A stretch of 64,000 nucleotides of DNA from contig CM046869.1 in NCBI GenBank assembly GCA_025617745.1, positions 10,745,168 through 10,809,167 of the forward strand, written 5' to 3'. Below, piece by piece: positions 33,416 through 44,286 of the stretch. The stretch comes from Heliocidaris erythrogramma (lineage: Eukaryota > Echinodermata > Echinoidea > Camarodonta > Echinometridae). The position numbers and the translations under genes were made by a program. The stretch's first letter is position 1. Every line of letters starts with the position of its first letter. The notes under the pieces were generated by a model that was given only the letters and a program-made list of their open reading frames with translations, searched no databases and was not told where the DNA came from.

Positions 33416-34725
33416 CACTGTTGGTCATAAAGGTGGAATAAAATATTTTTGAATAAAAATCGACAGTTTTGTTGGTATTTGAGAGGCTACGCGTAGACAA
33501 AATGGCAATTGAGTGATTACATAATGTTTCCCCATTACACAGGTGACATTATAACATGAGAAATTGGGATTACGTAATAAATTCTTTTGTTGTAGACTAT
33601 AAAAGCCTATGCATATGATATTCTGTCCCTTTCCCTGATTTAGCACTGTGTATAAGAAGGTTGCATTTTTTCGAGTTCCTTGTACCGTTTGAAATAAAAA
33701 TCGGTAGAGACGTTCCCTGGACTATGCCTGGTCCAACGGCAACAGCAACACGCGAGAGAGTGGTAGCACTGCGACAGGAGGGCTACAAGCAGACTGATAT
33801 CGCAGAAGTCCTAGGGATATCACAGAGTGCAGTCTCTAAGATCCTGAAACGTCAACGTGAGGCGGGGAATGTGCGGCCACGGAAATCTCCAGGACAGAGT
33901 AGCTCGTCATCGTTCGGCTAGGGCGGAGGCGGCTCAGTGATGATATGGGCCGGCATCCATTATGGAGGGAAAACGCCACTGGTGGTTCCGGACGGAAACG
34001 TCAACGCCGCCGCCTACAGGGATATCTTGGAGTTCCACTGTCTTCCATATGCAAGACGAGTGTATGGGCACAATTTCCGACTGCAGGATGACAACGCTAG
34101 ACCGCACAGGGCCGCTGCAGTAAGGGAATTCCTGGAGGCAGAGGGCGTCGAACAGTTGTCATGGCCAGCTTGTTCGCCGGATATGAACCCCATAGAGCAT
34201 GCATGGGATGCCCTAGGCCAAGCCATCAACGACAGAGAGGTCATTCCTCAAAATCTGCAGGAGTTGCCAGATGCTCTGAGGGAAGAATGGGACGCTATGC
34301 ATGTTGACGTCATCAACAAGCTAGTGGACAGCATGCCACGACGTCTGCATGCGCTGGTTCGTGCCAGGGGTGGACATACCCGATACTAGTGACTGAGTAA
34401 GAACAATGACTCAAGTTTGATGCAAATTTGTCCATGAAATCACAAAAAAGAAGTCATCTGGAAAACTGAGAGAGATTGAAAATAAATACTGTATCTCATG
34501 ATCCTTTAATTTACTGTATATTGTCGTCATTGTTGTTCTATGCTCATGACATCCATCGCTTAGGACATAAACTTGTAAAATATCACTGTCAAACGTGTGT
34601 AAAAGGCAGAATAATAAAGTAAAGTGGTTATCATGCACCATAAATGCCATATTCAAATCATGTTGTAATAATTACGTTGTGAAAATTTGGTGAAAAAAAA
34701 TATTCCACCTTTATGACCAACAGTG
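33416..34725 (+). mobile_element. Tc1/mariner-like DNA transposon, internally deleted
   Basis: TA dinucleotides at 33414-33415 and 34726-34727 bracket inverted ends CACTGTTGGTCATAAAGGTG and CACCTTTATGACCAACAGTG. TA target duplication and a Tc1-type transposase remnant fix the superfamily. Length is 1310 bp. It landed in the endonuclease frame of the L1/Tx1-like LINE. Confidence 0.95.
33661..34389 (+). pseudogene. Tc1-like transposase, HTH plus partial DDE domain
   Basis: The N-terminal helix-turn-helix reads RERVVALRQEGYKQTDIAEV then LGISQSAVSKILKRQ. After RPRKSPGQ and a Ser run there is an in-frame TAG (33919-33921). Then GGGGSVMIWAGI, DDNARPHRA (second Asp) and SPDMNPIEHAWDALGQ (third acid) follow. 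The segment that should hold the second HTH and the first catalytic Asp is missing, so the protein would be inactive even without the stop. Confidence 0.92.
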
Positions 34726-35387
34726 TAGTTGGAGATGATAGAAGATACATTTTATTTAAAGGGGTTGTAAAAAATACTAAATTATTTTTGGCTAATGTTT
34801 ATTTTCCAACACGGGACAAAGAGAAGTTACAAATTGATTGTCTAAGTGTTTTAAACAGAGACATTTTGAATTTGAATATTCAAGACTACTTATTTATATA
34901 AGTAGTCCATTTATATAATGATTCCAAATTAGATTATATGGGTTCAAATATTAAATTGACTCATTCTAAATTTAATGATAAGTTTGATGAATTTTTAAAT
35001 AATATGACTTGATTGATATTTGGAGAAAAAGAAATCCAACAAAAAGACAATTTACATTTCAACAAAAATGGCCAATTGTACAAAGTCGTTTAGACTATTG
35101 GTTCATTCCATCTAAACTGGAAAATGATTTATAAGAGTGATATGGTGATTTCTAATAACCAGATCATTATGGTACAAGGGTTCAGTTTGAGCAATTAGTA
35201 GATAATTATTGTTTTGGTAGATCATACTGGAAATTTAATAATAGTCTGTGTACAGACACAAATTTTGTGGAAGGGATGAAAAAGGAAATAGTGGAATTAA
35301 AAAGAATATGGGGTCCAAAAATTATAAATAAAGTAAACTTATTTTGCTACATAGAATTAGAGTTTAAAAACACCTCACATACGTTAA

Positions 35388-35680
35388 GCCCGGCTCTCAC
35401 AAGGCGTCTTTTCGACTGAGGCAGTAATTTACAGTGTGTTTCCAGTGTTTATTTTGCAATCACTATTTTAAACGATTTCAATCTTTCATGACGCGCAAAA
35501 GACCGTATAGGTGTTTTAGCTTTGTTTTAAATTAAATTTTCAGTACCTAAATTAATTTACTTTAAATTTATCAGTCCCGTTAATTTCAGGGCCAGAAACT
35601 AGCTTCTGCAGCCGAAAATAGTACTCAATTATGCGTCATTGTGACATTACCGGTTGCAACACGGCTCGTGTGAGCTGGGC
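35388..35680. mobile_element. TTAA-flanked MITE (GCCCGGCTCTCAC ends)
   Basis: TTAA at 35384-35387 and 35681-35684 bracket inverted ends GCCCGGCTCTCACAAG and CTCGTGTGAGCTGGGC. The TTAA duplication is the hallmark of piggyBac-type insertion. It interrupts decayed LINE sequence. 293 bp, no coding capacity. Confidence 0.88.
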
Positions 35681-35684
35681 TTAA

Positions 35685-36208
35685 AAACTGCACAGATTGT
35701 GTTAGGAATATTACAAATTCTTATGAAAAGCTATTATTATATTGACGGGCCTTTTGCAAAGACCAATTTTTGCATGCATTAGCCGCTATTCCTACATCAA
35801 GCTTTTGACATAATTTTGTTTGTTAAATATTTAACCAGATTATACGAAAAAAGAAAAGTTAGAATAAAAGGCGTGTGACGAGCCCGTGGTGTTCCGCTGA
35901 CCAAGCGCTTCAATTTATGTCACGGGCGTAAATCCAGGGGGGGGGGGGGGGATAAATGCCCCATACACTTTTGAGGGGGGGGGGGGGGGTGTATATACAA
36001 ATATCTCCAGTTTTCAAGAAAAAATCAATCATTTTGACAAAATTGATATGACTCTGATAGGAGTAAACATTTTCTCTTGATAATGCTATTCAAATGTTTA
36101 AAATAGGTCTAGAATGTCCTAAAATGAGTCCTCAACTCCTGGGAACGAGTTCACGCTACTAATGTATTCCATTCATATATTCTTTCTATGTCAGCCTACA
36201 TTTCTCTC
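35685..36208. other. Decayed LINE sequence and poly-G element, no gene
   Basis: The first part (to about 35870) continues the AT-rich LINE-like sequence. About 35925-35995 is a gggcgtaaatccagg-type segment with two G runs (about 35937-35951 and 35977-35990). No coding structure. Confidence 0.5.
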
Positions 36209-36212
36209 TTAA

Positions 36213-37215
36213 AGAGGAAGTCCACCCCTATATCAATTTGGTTTTAAATGAAGTAGAAACATTGAAATAGAGATCAATGAAAGTTTGAGAAAAATCCGAT
36301 AAGTATTAAGAAAGTTATATGAATTTCTGAAATTGTTATCAATCAAAACTCGGTGACGAATCTTGCGAGTTTCTGTTCCATTTTTCTACGTGTACACAAA
36401 AATTCATAAAATTCCATTTTCTTGGTTTTTGATGAGGGAATAGAGTTGCTTCATACAGGAGAGGACTTTTGTGTAAAAGCATGAGTGAAATGATTATATC
36501 TAGGGTGTTTGTATGATTAAATATTTCTTTAGGGTCGTAGAGAAAATGGAAATTTACGATTTTTTTCGTACAGGGCAAATGGGAGAGGACTTCACAAGAT
36601 ACGTCACGGAGTTTCCACTTTGTGTTTGACTGATTACAACTTCATCAAAGATTTCATAAACCGTTAAGAATAGATTTGCTTCTCCTCTCCCTTTTGCCTT
36701 CTACGATAAAAAAATCCATTTTCTCTAAAGAAAATATTTTATCATACATGCTACCTAGATATATTTTTGCAAATATGTTTTTACACACAACCTATGTGAA
36801 ACCAATCTAGCCTTTTATCAATAACTAAGGAAAAGAAAATCTATTTTTCTTTCTTTCTCTCACTTTTTCGTTTTGCTTCCAATTATGTATCTTTTTATAT
36901 ATTTGATGCGATTCTATTGTATATATGCACATATATATGTGATTGTAAATAGACCCCTTCAGCCCCTGTGCTGCTGGTCAATCATCATATACCATAATAA
37001 ATAAATAAATAAATGAAAGTTTCTGTACAGAGCAAATGGGAGAAGAGATCGCAAGATACGTCATGGAGTTGACAGTTTGTATTTGATTAATTACAACTTC
37101 AAAAATTCATTACTTTTTTATTTCTTAACGAATTTGCTCAATCTTTCACGAATCTGTTTATCTTATTTTCTGTTTTTAATTCAAATCAACTTAATAACGG
37201 GAGTGGACTTCCCCT
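36213..37215. mobile_element. TTAA-flanked element with AGAGGAAGTCCACCCC ends
   Basis: TTAA at 36209-36212 and 37216-37219 bracket inverted ends AGAGGAAGTCCACCCC and GGAGTGGACTTCCCCT. Further inverted and direct homology inside (cacggag/tggagtt, ctttaaagaaaatatt) indicates long subterminal repeats. About 1.0 kb. A short tandem aataaataaataaat lies at about 37000-37014. The right TTAA is shared with the next element. Confidence 0.85.
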
Positions 37216-37219
37216 TTAA

Positions 37220-39315
37220 AGGTCCCCAGAAATCGAAAACTGCAAGTTGATTTCTGTTGATGTGCGGGGATGCATACAACTCATATTTTGTTATTAAAAC
37301 ATCTAAATATGTTTCGTAGATTTTTGAATATTTTTTGAAATATTTTTTCCCAACCTCTTAAGCTCCACCCCAAAAAATAGCTCCAGATCTTATTCCTGAG
37401 ATGACATCATCTGTCAATCATTAGTGAGCTAAGGAGAGAAAGTGGTATGTAGCTTTGCCAGAGATAACCATCTGTTCTAATAGACCATACAATGCCTACA
37501 TAGGAGTTGCTATGCCAGACATGCTGTAGCATCACCACGAAAAGAAGGGTAATGAGGAGGTATTGTTTGAAAGCATGCAATTCTATTGTGAGCATGTGCT
37601 GAGCTGGGGGAAGTTACATTCCACTCTGTATTGTAGAATGTTAGTATGGCTGACTAATGATTGACAGGTTATGTCATCTCAGGAATAAGATCTGGAGTTT
37701 TTTTTTAGGGTGGAGCTTAAAAGAAGACACCACTGACAAATTTTAGCACTTTTACAATTTGTAATGTTATAAAACCAGTCAGATCGACCAAAAAACTTTA
37801 TCGCTCAGGTCGATAAAATCATAGATCTCGATTTAAAAAAAATAAATATTACAATATCTACTAGTACGAGCCGCAAAAATCCGTTACGTCACTGCAGCAC
37901 TACAGCAAAAACCACGGCAAAATCACGGTAATGCCAATATGGAGCAATACACAGATCGCTTTCACAGCGCCTATAAAAATGCTATTTGTGAGACAATTAT
38001 GCATTACAAAAAGAAAATGTTATTAATTTTTCATATTTTTGTATTTTTGAATATTATCTGCTGAAAAAATAAAGTGTTTTAGCAATTTTTTTTTTACAAT
38101 TGATCGAATTAATAAAATTAAAATTGGCACTACTGTTTGTCATCGTTCGTACGTGCTTCCCATTATTAACGCGTGTACTTTAAGGCACGCGCAGAAAGCT
38201 AATGCAGCAAGCTGCATTGTTTACGTTCTTACGTTCGCGATATAGATAGCAAGTACGACATTAACATAAATTCCTGGTTAATCTTCAAGTAAAATCTGAT
38301 CACATTCTTCAATAAGCTTGTAATCTAAGCTAAGGAGATGAATGAGGGATTTTCTGGGCGAAGAAATGGTCCAGTGGCATATGACTTTGCTCCTCGTCTT
38401 CGCCGTCAAAATGGTCTTCACAGACCACTCAAAAACGGGAATAAATGTACGTTTTGACCTTGAATTTGGTTGTTCCAATGTTCCTTATCCATACAGCACA
38501 CCTTTCTCTATCCTTCTTCGGAACAGGGATGGCAAAAAAGGATTTTCCCGGACAATTTTCACGACGATTCGAACAGTAAATTGCCAACTCCACGAATAGC
38601 TGTATGCATGCGAATATCGTCTGCTTTTACGGACGCGTAACGCACACGCATTGTGGTGGAAACTCAAAGTGCTGCAATGACGTCACAGCTTTGGCCGACA
38701 CGAGCCAATAAGCCAGTTCGGGGTTAGCGCATAGTACAAATGACCCCAAATATCCACAGATATTTTAGACATGGAGGGTCCCTTTATGTGCACTTCAGAA
38801 AAATAACTCTGGGAGTGATAGAGGTGCCTCATGAATAGCTTTTGTTTCCCCCTTTAAAAATAATACTTCCACCTGGATATCATGGAATGCACCATTAGTG
38901 CATAATTGAATAATGATTACATGACATTCATGAGCACATATCGAATATTAGTGTCAGTGGGTTTTAGAATTTGGTACAGATGACCTTTATCTGCTCATGC
39001 TCAGATTGCATCTCCGAAGTGGCTTATTTGCGTATCGACAGTGGCAAAAACATACTTTTTATATCAAAATATACGCACTTGTAGGCTGTTCAAAAATTAC
39101 AATTTCGATACTGATTAGTTCCTAGGGACATGCAGAACAACATATTTTTTCAAAATTTGTCAGTGGTGTCTTCTTTTAAGAGGTTGGGAAAAAATATTTC
39201 AAAAAATATTTAAAAATCTATGAAACATCTTTAGATGTTTTAATAACAAAATATGAGTTGTATGCATGCCCGCACATCAACAGAAATTAACTTGCATTTG
39301 GATTTCTGGGGACCT
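37220..39315. mobile_element. TTAA-flanked element with AGGTCCCCAGAAATC ends, hosting another
   Basis: TTAA at 37216-37219 and 39316-39319. Inverted ends AGGTCCCCAGAAATC and GATTTCTGGGGACCT, with inverted repeats of about 170 bp. The left repeat is split by the element at 37362-37716. Removing that insert and one TTAA yields cctcttaaaagaagacacc, which is exactly the reverse complement of the uninterrupted right repeat (ggtgtcttcttttaagagg). That is direct proof of TTAA insertion. The roughly 1.3-kb middle shows no convincing transposase. Confidence 0.93.
37362..37716. mobile_element. TTAA-flanked MITE nested in the left repeat of the 37.2-39.3 kb element
   Basis: TTAA at 37358-37361 and 37717-37720. 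Inverted ends GCTCCACCCcAAAAAA and TTTTTTaGGGTGGAGC, with inner inverted homology (agatcttattcctgagatga against tcatctcaggaataagatct). 355 bp. Confidence 0.93.
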
Positions 39316-39319
39316 TTAA

Positions 39320-40659
39320 TGGTAATCCGGCCTCAAAGAGAATGGGCTATAGAATCATTACAGTAGATGTCATGGTGCAGGTAGTAGAGGGGGTATTATT
39401 ATTATTATCATTGTTATTATTATTATTATTATTATTACTTATTATTATTTGGAGAATTTTCATTCAAATTAAAGCGAGACGATTCGCGATTACGTAATAA
39501 CGCCTTCCGTGAATTCAAATTCATTTCTTTGCATACAACTTCACACGCTTTGCAGACAAAATAAACACGTTAATCCTGCTAATCTCACTCAATCTTCATA
39601 TAAATCCGCTAGCTTCGTTCCGTGCTTTATTCATTTTAAATTATACGGTATAGTGAGCAACATTTCACTTGCTCCCACTAGGGTTGTATACCCACAAAAT
39701 CAACACTATTTAGTAACTGAACGATCATATATAATTTTTTTATACCTATACCTATCACCGACATGTAGAATTAGCAAAGTGTGGTGTGGGACATTACATG
39801 CTGGGACATCGCTTTATTTTCATGTTTGTTTATTTGTTCATTTTTTTTGTTGTTGAAAATTTATTCGGCGGTCATTATCTCTTTTGGGCCATTTATATTT
39901 GTGTGCATTATATGTAGTCTTTCTACCACAGTCATAATCACAATCACCATCCTAATCGTGGCGTGGGGGGGGGGGGGGGGGGGGCATGTCCCCCTGTCCC
40001 CCCGCCTGTTGATACCCATGACCCTTAGGTGGTATGCAAGGAGTTATTTCTTAAACACATCACCGGATATTGATATAGAATAAAGCTCACTTTTGTTAGA
40101 TGAGAAAAAATGTGCATATACCCATATGTTTGTAATTATAGGTGAATTTGAATGAAAACTTTGTTATATTGAATGACCAGGTGTGAAATTGAATGATCCG
40201 GACGTCCGCTTTGCCAGCGTTGACAAATTTGAATGCAAACTGCGCATTTGTAACCGGTTGTTAAATGGAATGATACAAGTGCAAATTTCCATTGACCAAA
40301 GAAGTAATTCAAATGAATGAAGTGCCATTTTGAATGACATTCTCAAGCCTACATCGGTATTTCGCGAATTTGAATGACCCATGTATCAAAACGAATGAAA
40401 AGCTTACGAAGTTGGCTGAGAAAACCTATATTATAATAATATAATAATAAACTATAACAATAATACTTATTGTATTATTATCAAAATTATCATTATTCAT
40501 TGTTGCTATTATAATATGTTGCAGTAGCACCATATTACCAACAATTAGTAACGAAATTATTATCACTATTGTACGCCATGCATTTTACCACAGCATTTAA
40601 CGTAGTTTTTTGGTTTTAATTGAAAAAATATTTGTGATTCACAACGTAAATTCACTTAC
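39320..40659. other. Intron 2 sequence: microsatellites, poly-G tract, ttgaatga-rich stretch
   Basis: Contains an (ATT)n tract (39396-39450), a G run of about 19 (39965-39983) and an AT-rich (ATA)n-like stretch at 40430-40460. 40140-40400 carries about nine copies of (t)ttgaatga-like words at irregular 25-40 bp spacing. No gene. Confidence 0.5.
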
Positions 40660-40785
40660 CAAGTTTAACACCTTCACAATCAAGTCCAATGACAACAGGC
40701 TCTCTTCTGGACTTGTCAAGGATCGGATCAAGAACTCGCTTGCATTCCTCCATAGATTCGATGATTTGGGTGCAGCTTAGCACAT
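40660..40785 (-). CDS. EXD1: EXD1/Egalitarian-like exonuclease gene, exon 2 (ExoI motif)
   Basis: A 126-nt exon with acceptor AG at 40787-40786 (after a tttgttttta tract) and donor GTAAGTG (40659-40653), phase 1 at both ends. It encodes residues 241-283: DVLSCTQIIESMEECKRVLD, then EPVVIGLDCEGVKLG. DCE (Asp276, Glu278) is the ExoI DxE motif that coordinates the first catalytic metal. The GLDCEGVxLG wording is typical of the EXD1/Egalitarian family. Confidence 0.95.
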
Positions 40786-41042
40786 CTTTAAAAACAAAGG
40801 GAAAACTAATGATAACGATAGTAATGATGGTGGTGATGATAATAATAATAATTATAATAATAATAATAATAGCTATACCAGTAATCACAGTAATGAAAAA
40901 GATAATCACGATGATCATAATAACAATGATATCTTTTCTAAAAGAAGTAAAGATGATGATAATAATTATTATAATTATTAAAATATAATAATAACAATAA
41001 TGCTAATAGGCCTATACATAACGAAAATGATAATAGTAATAA
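40786..41042. repeat. AT-rich (ATA/GAT)n microsatellite in intron 1
   Basis: A degenerate run of gatgataataataat and attattataat words directly beside the exon 2 acceptor. It produces spurious Ile-rich open frames. Confidence 0.8.
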
Positions 41043-41494
41043 TGATAGTTATATTTGTCCAAGTCTGCCACTGAAAAGATAGTTCACGCCTTAATTTCCT
41101 CCCGTCTCGACTTTGGCAATGCCCTTCTGTTCAATTTACCCCAAAATATGTTGTTCAAGCTCCAGAAGCTTCAAAATGCTGCGGCTTGCATTGTTATTCT
41201 GTCCACCAAGCTACTCATATCTCCCCTGTTTTGCAGTCGCTCCACTGGCTCCCTGTCAAACATCGCATTATTTTCAAAATTTTGTTGCTCACTTTTCACT
41301 GCGTTCATGGTTCTGCTCCCCAATACAATACCTCTTTCATTCAAAATTACACCCCTGCGAGATCTTTGCGCTCATCCACTTCCAGTTCTCTTGTGATCCC
41401 TAAAGTCGCAAAATCTTGGGGGGGGGGGGGGGGGGGGGGGGGGTAAGATCATTTGCCCATGCGTGTCCTAAATTATGGAATGAAGACATCACCG

Positions 41495-41583
41495 ATGTGT
41501 TGGCTCAGTCAGTAGAGGGTCCGCCTCTCAATCGGGAGGTCGTGGGTTCGAACCTCGGCCGCGTCATACCAAAAGACGTTATC
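41495..41583 (+). mobile_element. tRNA-derived SINE head
   Basis: TGGCTCAGTCAGTAGAGG (box A), CCTCTCAATCGGGAGG (anticodon-arm-like hairpin) and GTGGGTTCGAACCTCGGCC (box B) are in tRNA order and spacing. No acceptor stem with CCA is evident. The sequence runs straight into the 3' tail of the LINE-C copy. Confidence 0.75.
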
Positions 41584-42597
41584 ATTGATTGATTGATTTT
41601 ATTCGTCAGGTATATTGCAATGCAAACATATCGAGGTACTATGACAGGATAGCCCATGAAAGCCGAAATGGCTTATTTCCAATGGGGTCCTTACCTAAAT
41701 AACTGATTAAAAATACACTAAGAAAACACATTAGTACGGCTACAAGACTATCGTACAAATAGCAAAATAAAACATTTTTTATAAATGTGACAACAAGAAT
41801 TACTCAACAGAAAATCATAGGGAAAAACTATCTGAGTTACAAAAAGGAGAGGAGAAATATAGTTATGGAGTTGACACATTTTTCAGATGATGCTTCAATA
41901 CCCTTTTAAAATGTAAACAAATCTTAACTGACTTAACATGATTTGGGAGGGAATTCCAGAAAAGAATACCGTTAAAATAAAAGGAATTTCCCATTTTACC
42001 TTTCCGCTGAGGCACTACGAAATTAAATTGACTATTTCTAGTGTCATGCCCATGAACACTTGAAGAGCGAGTAAAATTATTTGAAATATAGTGATCTGCA
42101 TTAGAGTAAAAAATCTTATGTACATGGTGAATTAAAAGTTGTTGTGATCTAAGGTTTACATGAAGAAGACCAGCTGTTTCAAGTTCACTCTTCCCATTGT
42201 GTGTTCTTGGTGGTAAGTGATTGATAAATCTTACAATCTTATTTTGAATTATTTTTAACTTGTTTTGATCCACCTTGCCTAGACTGCAGTACCATGCCGC
42301 ATTGGCATAATTAAATAAACATTGTATTAAGGAAAAACTTAAAATGTGTCTTGATTTTAAGTTCATGCAATTTTGATAACGATACAAAAATTTTAGCTTT
42401 TTGACAATACTGTCAACCAAAACTTGAGCAAGAAAGATCACTAGCTATATTTAGTCCTAAATACTTCACAGAATCCTGTCTCTTAATGAGTTGATTGTTA
42501 TAACTTATAATGAAATCATCAGTATACTTCAGCCTACCCCGCGAACAAAACAAAATACTTTCGGTTTTACCAATATGTAAGCTAAGCTTATTAAAAC
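41584..42597 (-). mobile_element. LINE-C second copy, minus strand (sense to the host gene)
   Basis: The 3' tail is (CAAT)n followed inwards by ataaaat on the minus strand (plus: attgattgattgattttattcg). The coding part 42441-41863 (minus) is almost the same protein as 27.84-28.41 kb: NRI/NKIVRFINHLPPRTHNGK, RNSQFNFVVPQRKGK, FYFNGILFWNSLPNHVKS. It is truncated at about 42597, inside the RT. It differs from the 27.3-kb copy by a few substitutions and small indels. It is the only sizeable autonomous-type element I see here in the host gene's own orientation. Confidence 0.9.
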
Positions 42598-43313
42598 ATG
42601 GGAGTTGCTGCTACCTTGTTTGGCGTTCAACAATTGAAGGGATAGAGCAACGTCGATCTGGCGCTGCACAGTGGCTGCCGGGCCCACGATCAATTGGGCA
42701 AAAAGAATTTCCATTTCGGACTTTCGGTTAATAAAATTTGGAGTGAACTTTAATTGGATTATTATTTATTATTATTATTATCAAAAAGTGCATAACATCT
42801 GATTCTTTTAAAAATCATGTAAAAACATTTCTGCTCAATTCGTAACTAATTTCTACGTGCGCCCTGAGCACTCCACAGAGTGGATTAGGCGCTATATAAG
42901 TTACATTTATTATTATTATTTATCGGGTCATCGGACTCAATTTTATTTCTTGGACATAAAGGCTTATATTCAGACATTTTTACATTTTGGACGTGGACAT
43001 CTATCATGGATTAGTCATTATTGACCACATGATACACCGGAAGCCTATTGTATGACTTTTTAGCATGATTTTGGTGAGTTCTTAACTTGATATTTTCATG
43101 CTGAGGGACTTTTCATTGTACAGTCCCACTCGCCTATTTCTGCGTCTTGCCATTTCATTCTGATCTGACTCGTGCTGTTTTTAGCTAATTGTATTACCCA
43201 CATTCTTGCCATTGTCCATCACAGATAAACTGTTAATTTATTGTGTATAATTCTATTGTACTGTTCTTGCACCTGCCAACTCTCACAATTGAACTGTTAT
43301 ATAACGTGCTTTC

Positions 43314-44261
43314 ATGGACACGATCAGGATGTCAAAGCCTAACCTTAGGCCTAGGCCAACGTCAACAATACATGAACCATCACCTAGATCCACAGCTAAA
43401 CAGAATGACACACCTCCATGCACACCCCCCAGTTACAACCCCGGTCACACATCCACATCTGTCCTCCACCGATTCTTCAATCGGACAGGTCCTTCGGAGC
43501 TCTGAGCTTGCTGAACTTATCGATCGTGTCGTCCAAACGGCGGTTGAGCGTGTGAAGGACGTGATGGAGAGGGAGATGGTGGAGCTTGTTACTACCATGG
43601 AGAAAAAAAAAAGAGTCCAAGCTCTCTCAACTCATTGAAGAGAAGCTTGCTCTTCTACATGACCACGAGGTATCACTGGTCAACGGGCTTAACGACTTCC
43701 AGGCTGTGACGGAATCCACCGAGAAGCTGAAGAACGAAATGACACGAGCTAGTGACCCGGGAAATGGATAGCCTAGAACAGTACAGTAGAAGAAACAACA
43801 TACGCATCATCGGTATCAAGGAAACACCCAACGAAGACACCGATCAACTAGTCTGTAACTTGCCAAGGGGCATAGGTGTAGAGCTTGACCCTCGGGATAT
43901 TGACAGGTTGCATTGCGTCGCGCGACGTCCATCAGGGGAGCCCAGCCATGACGCACATGGTAATCAGACATTCGCTGACGCAACTCGATCATCTCAGTCA
44001 CGTCCGCGCGCTATCATAGTTAAGATGATCTCGCACAAGTCCAAAGGGGTATTGATGAAGAACAGACGTAAATTAAAAGGAACAGGGAAAGTGATTGTGG
44101 AAGATCTGACGAAACGGAATATGGAGCTACTGACTGCAACCTCGAAGATGAAAGACATGTTTACCACAGTTTGGACAACGGATGGAAGAGTTATTGCTCT
44201 TCTAAAAGCGACAGGCAAGACAAGGCACATTTCATCACTTTCTGACTTGAGACGTATTTAA
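43314..44261 (+). pseudogene. LINE-D ORF1 (coiled coil plus RRM-like), several frameshifts
   Basis: Starts MDTIRMSKPNLRPRPTS. The reading then changes frame twice (SELAELIDRVVQTAVERVKD, then ESKLSQLIEEKLALL) before the long frame 43752-44261 with EMDSLEQYSRRNNIRIIGIK, RAIIVKMISHKSKGVLMKNR and DGRVIALLKATGKTR. This is the same coiled coil and RRM-like layout as LINE-A and LINE-B. Confidence 0.82.
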
Positions 44262-44286
44262 AGACTTCAATGTGCAATAGACATTA

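Larger units (their letters stand above)
33155..35383 (+). mobile_element. LINE fragment with L1/Tx1-type endonuclease, split by Tc1-like and TTAA elements
   Basis: Left part (33155-33413): NSKLTLISLNVRGIRDG, then DIIFLQETYNT in a shifted frame. Right part (34728 onward): VVGDDRRYILFKGVVKN and FLANVYFPTRDKEK. If the Tc1-like insert and one TA are ignored, the two parts join in frame across it (reading DRL-VVGDD). The LNVRGIR and LQET motifs are of the L1/Tx1 endonuclease type, different from the CR1-like LINEs elsewhere here. Heavily decayed; it also appears to continue after the TTAA element at 35388-35680. Confidence 0.75.
41043..42935 (+). mobile_element. Rex1/CR1-like LINE C-terminal fragment, split by later insertions
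   Basis: About 41045-41490 translates as KSATEKIVHALISSRLDFGN, LPQNMLFKLQKLQNAAA, HISPVLQSLHWLPVKHRIIF and KILLLTFHCVHGSAPQYNTS, the standard tail of these LINEs, interrupted by a G run of about 24 (41419-41442), then CPKLWNED. The end resumes at about 42775-42935 (KNHVKTFLLNS, then cgccctgagcactcc...ggcgctatataag and an (ATT)n tail). A tRNA-like SINE and an inverted LINE-C copy lie between. Confidence 0.8.

Noticed and set aside
39900-40083. Ile/Gly-rich frames around poly-G and (AT)n tracts, also at 31.2, 54.1 and 63.6 kb
   Set aside because: Homopolymer and microsatellite translation only.
41498-41578. Functional tRNA gene
   Set aside because: Box A and box B are good, but no acceptor-stem pairing or terminator was found, and it is embedded in a SINE/LINE junction. 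Called a SINE head instead.
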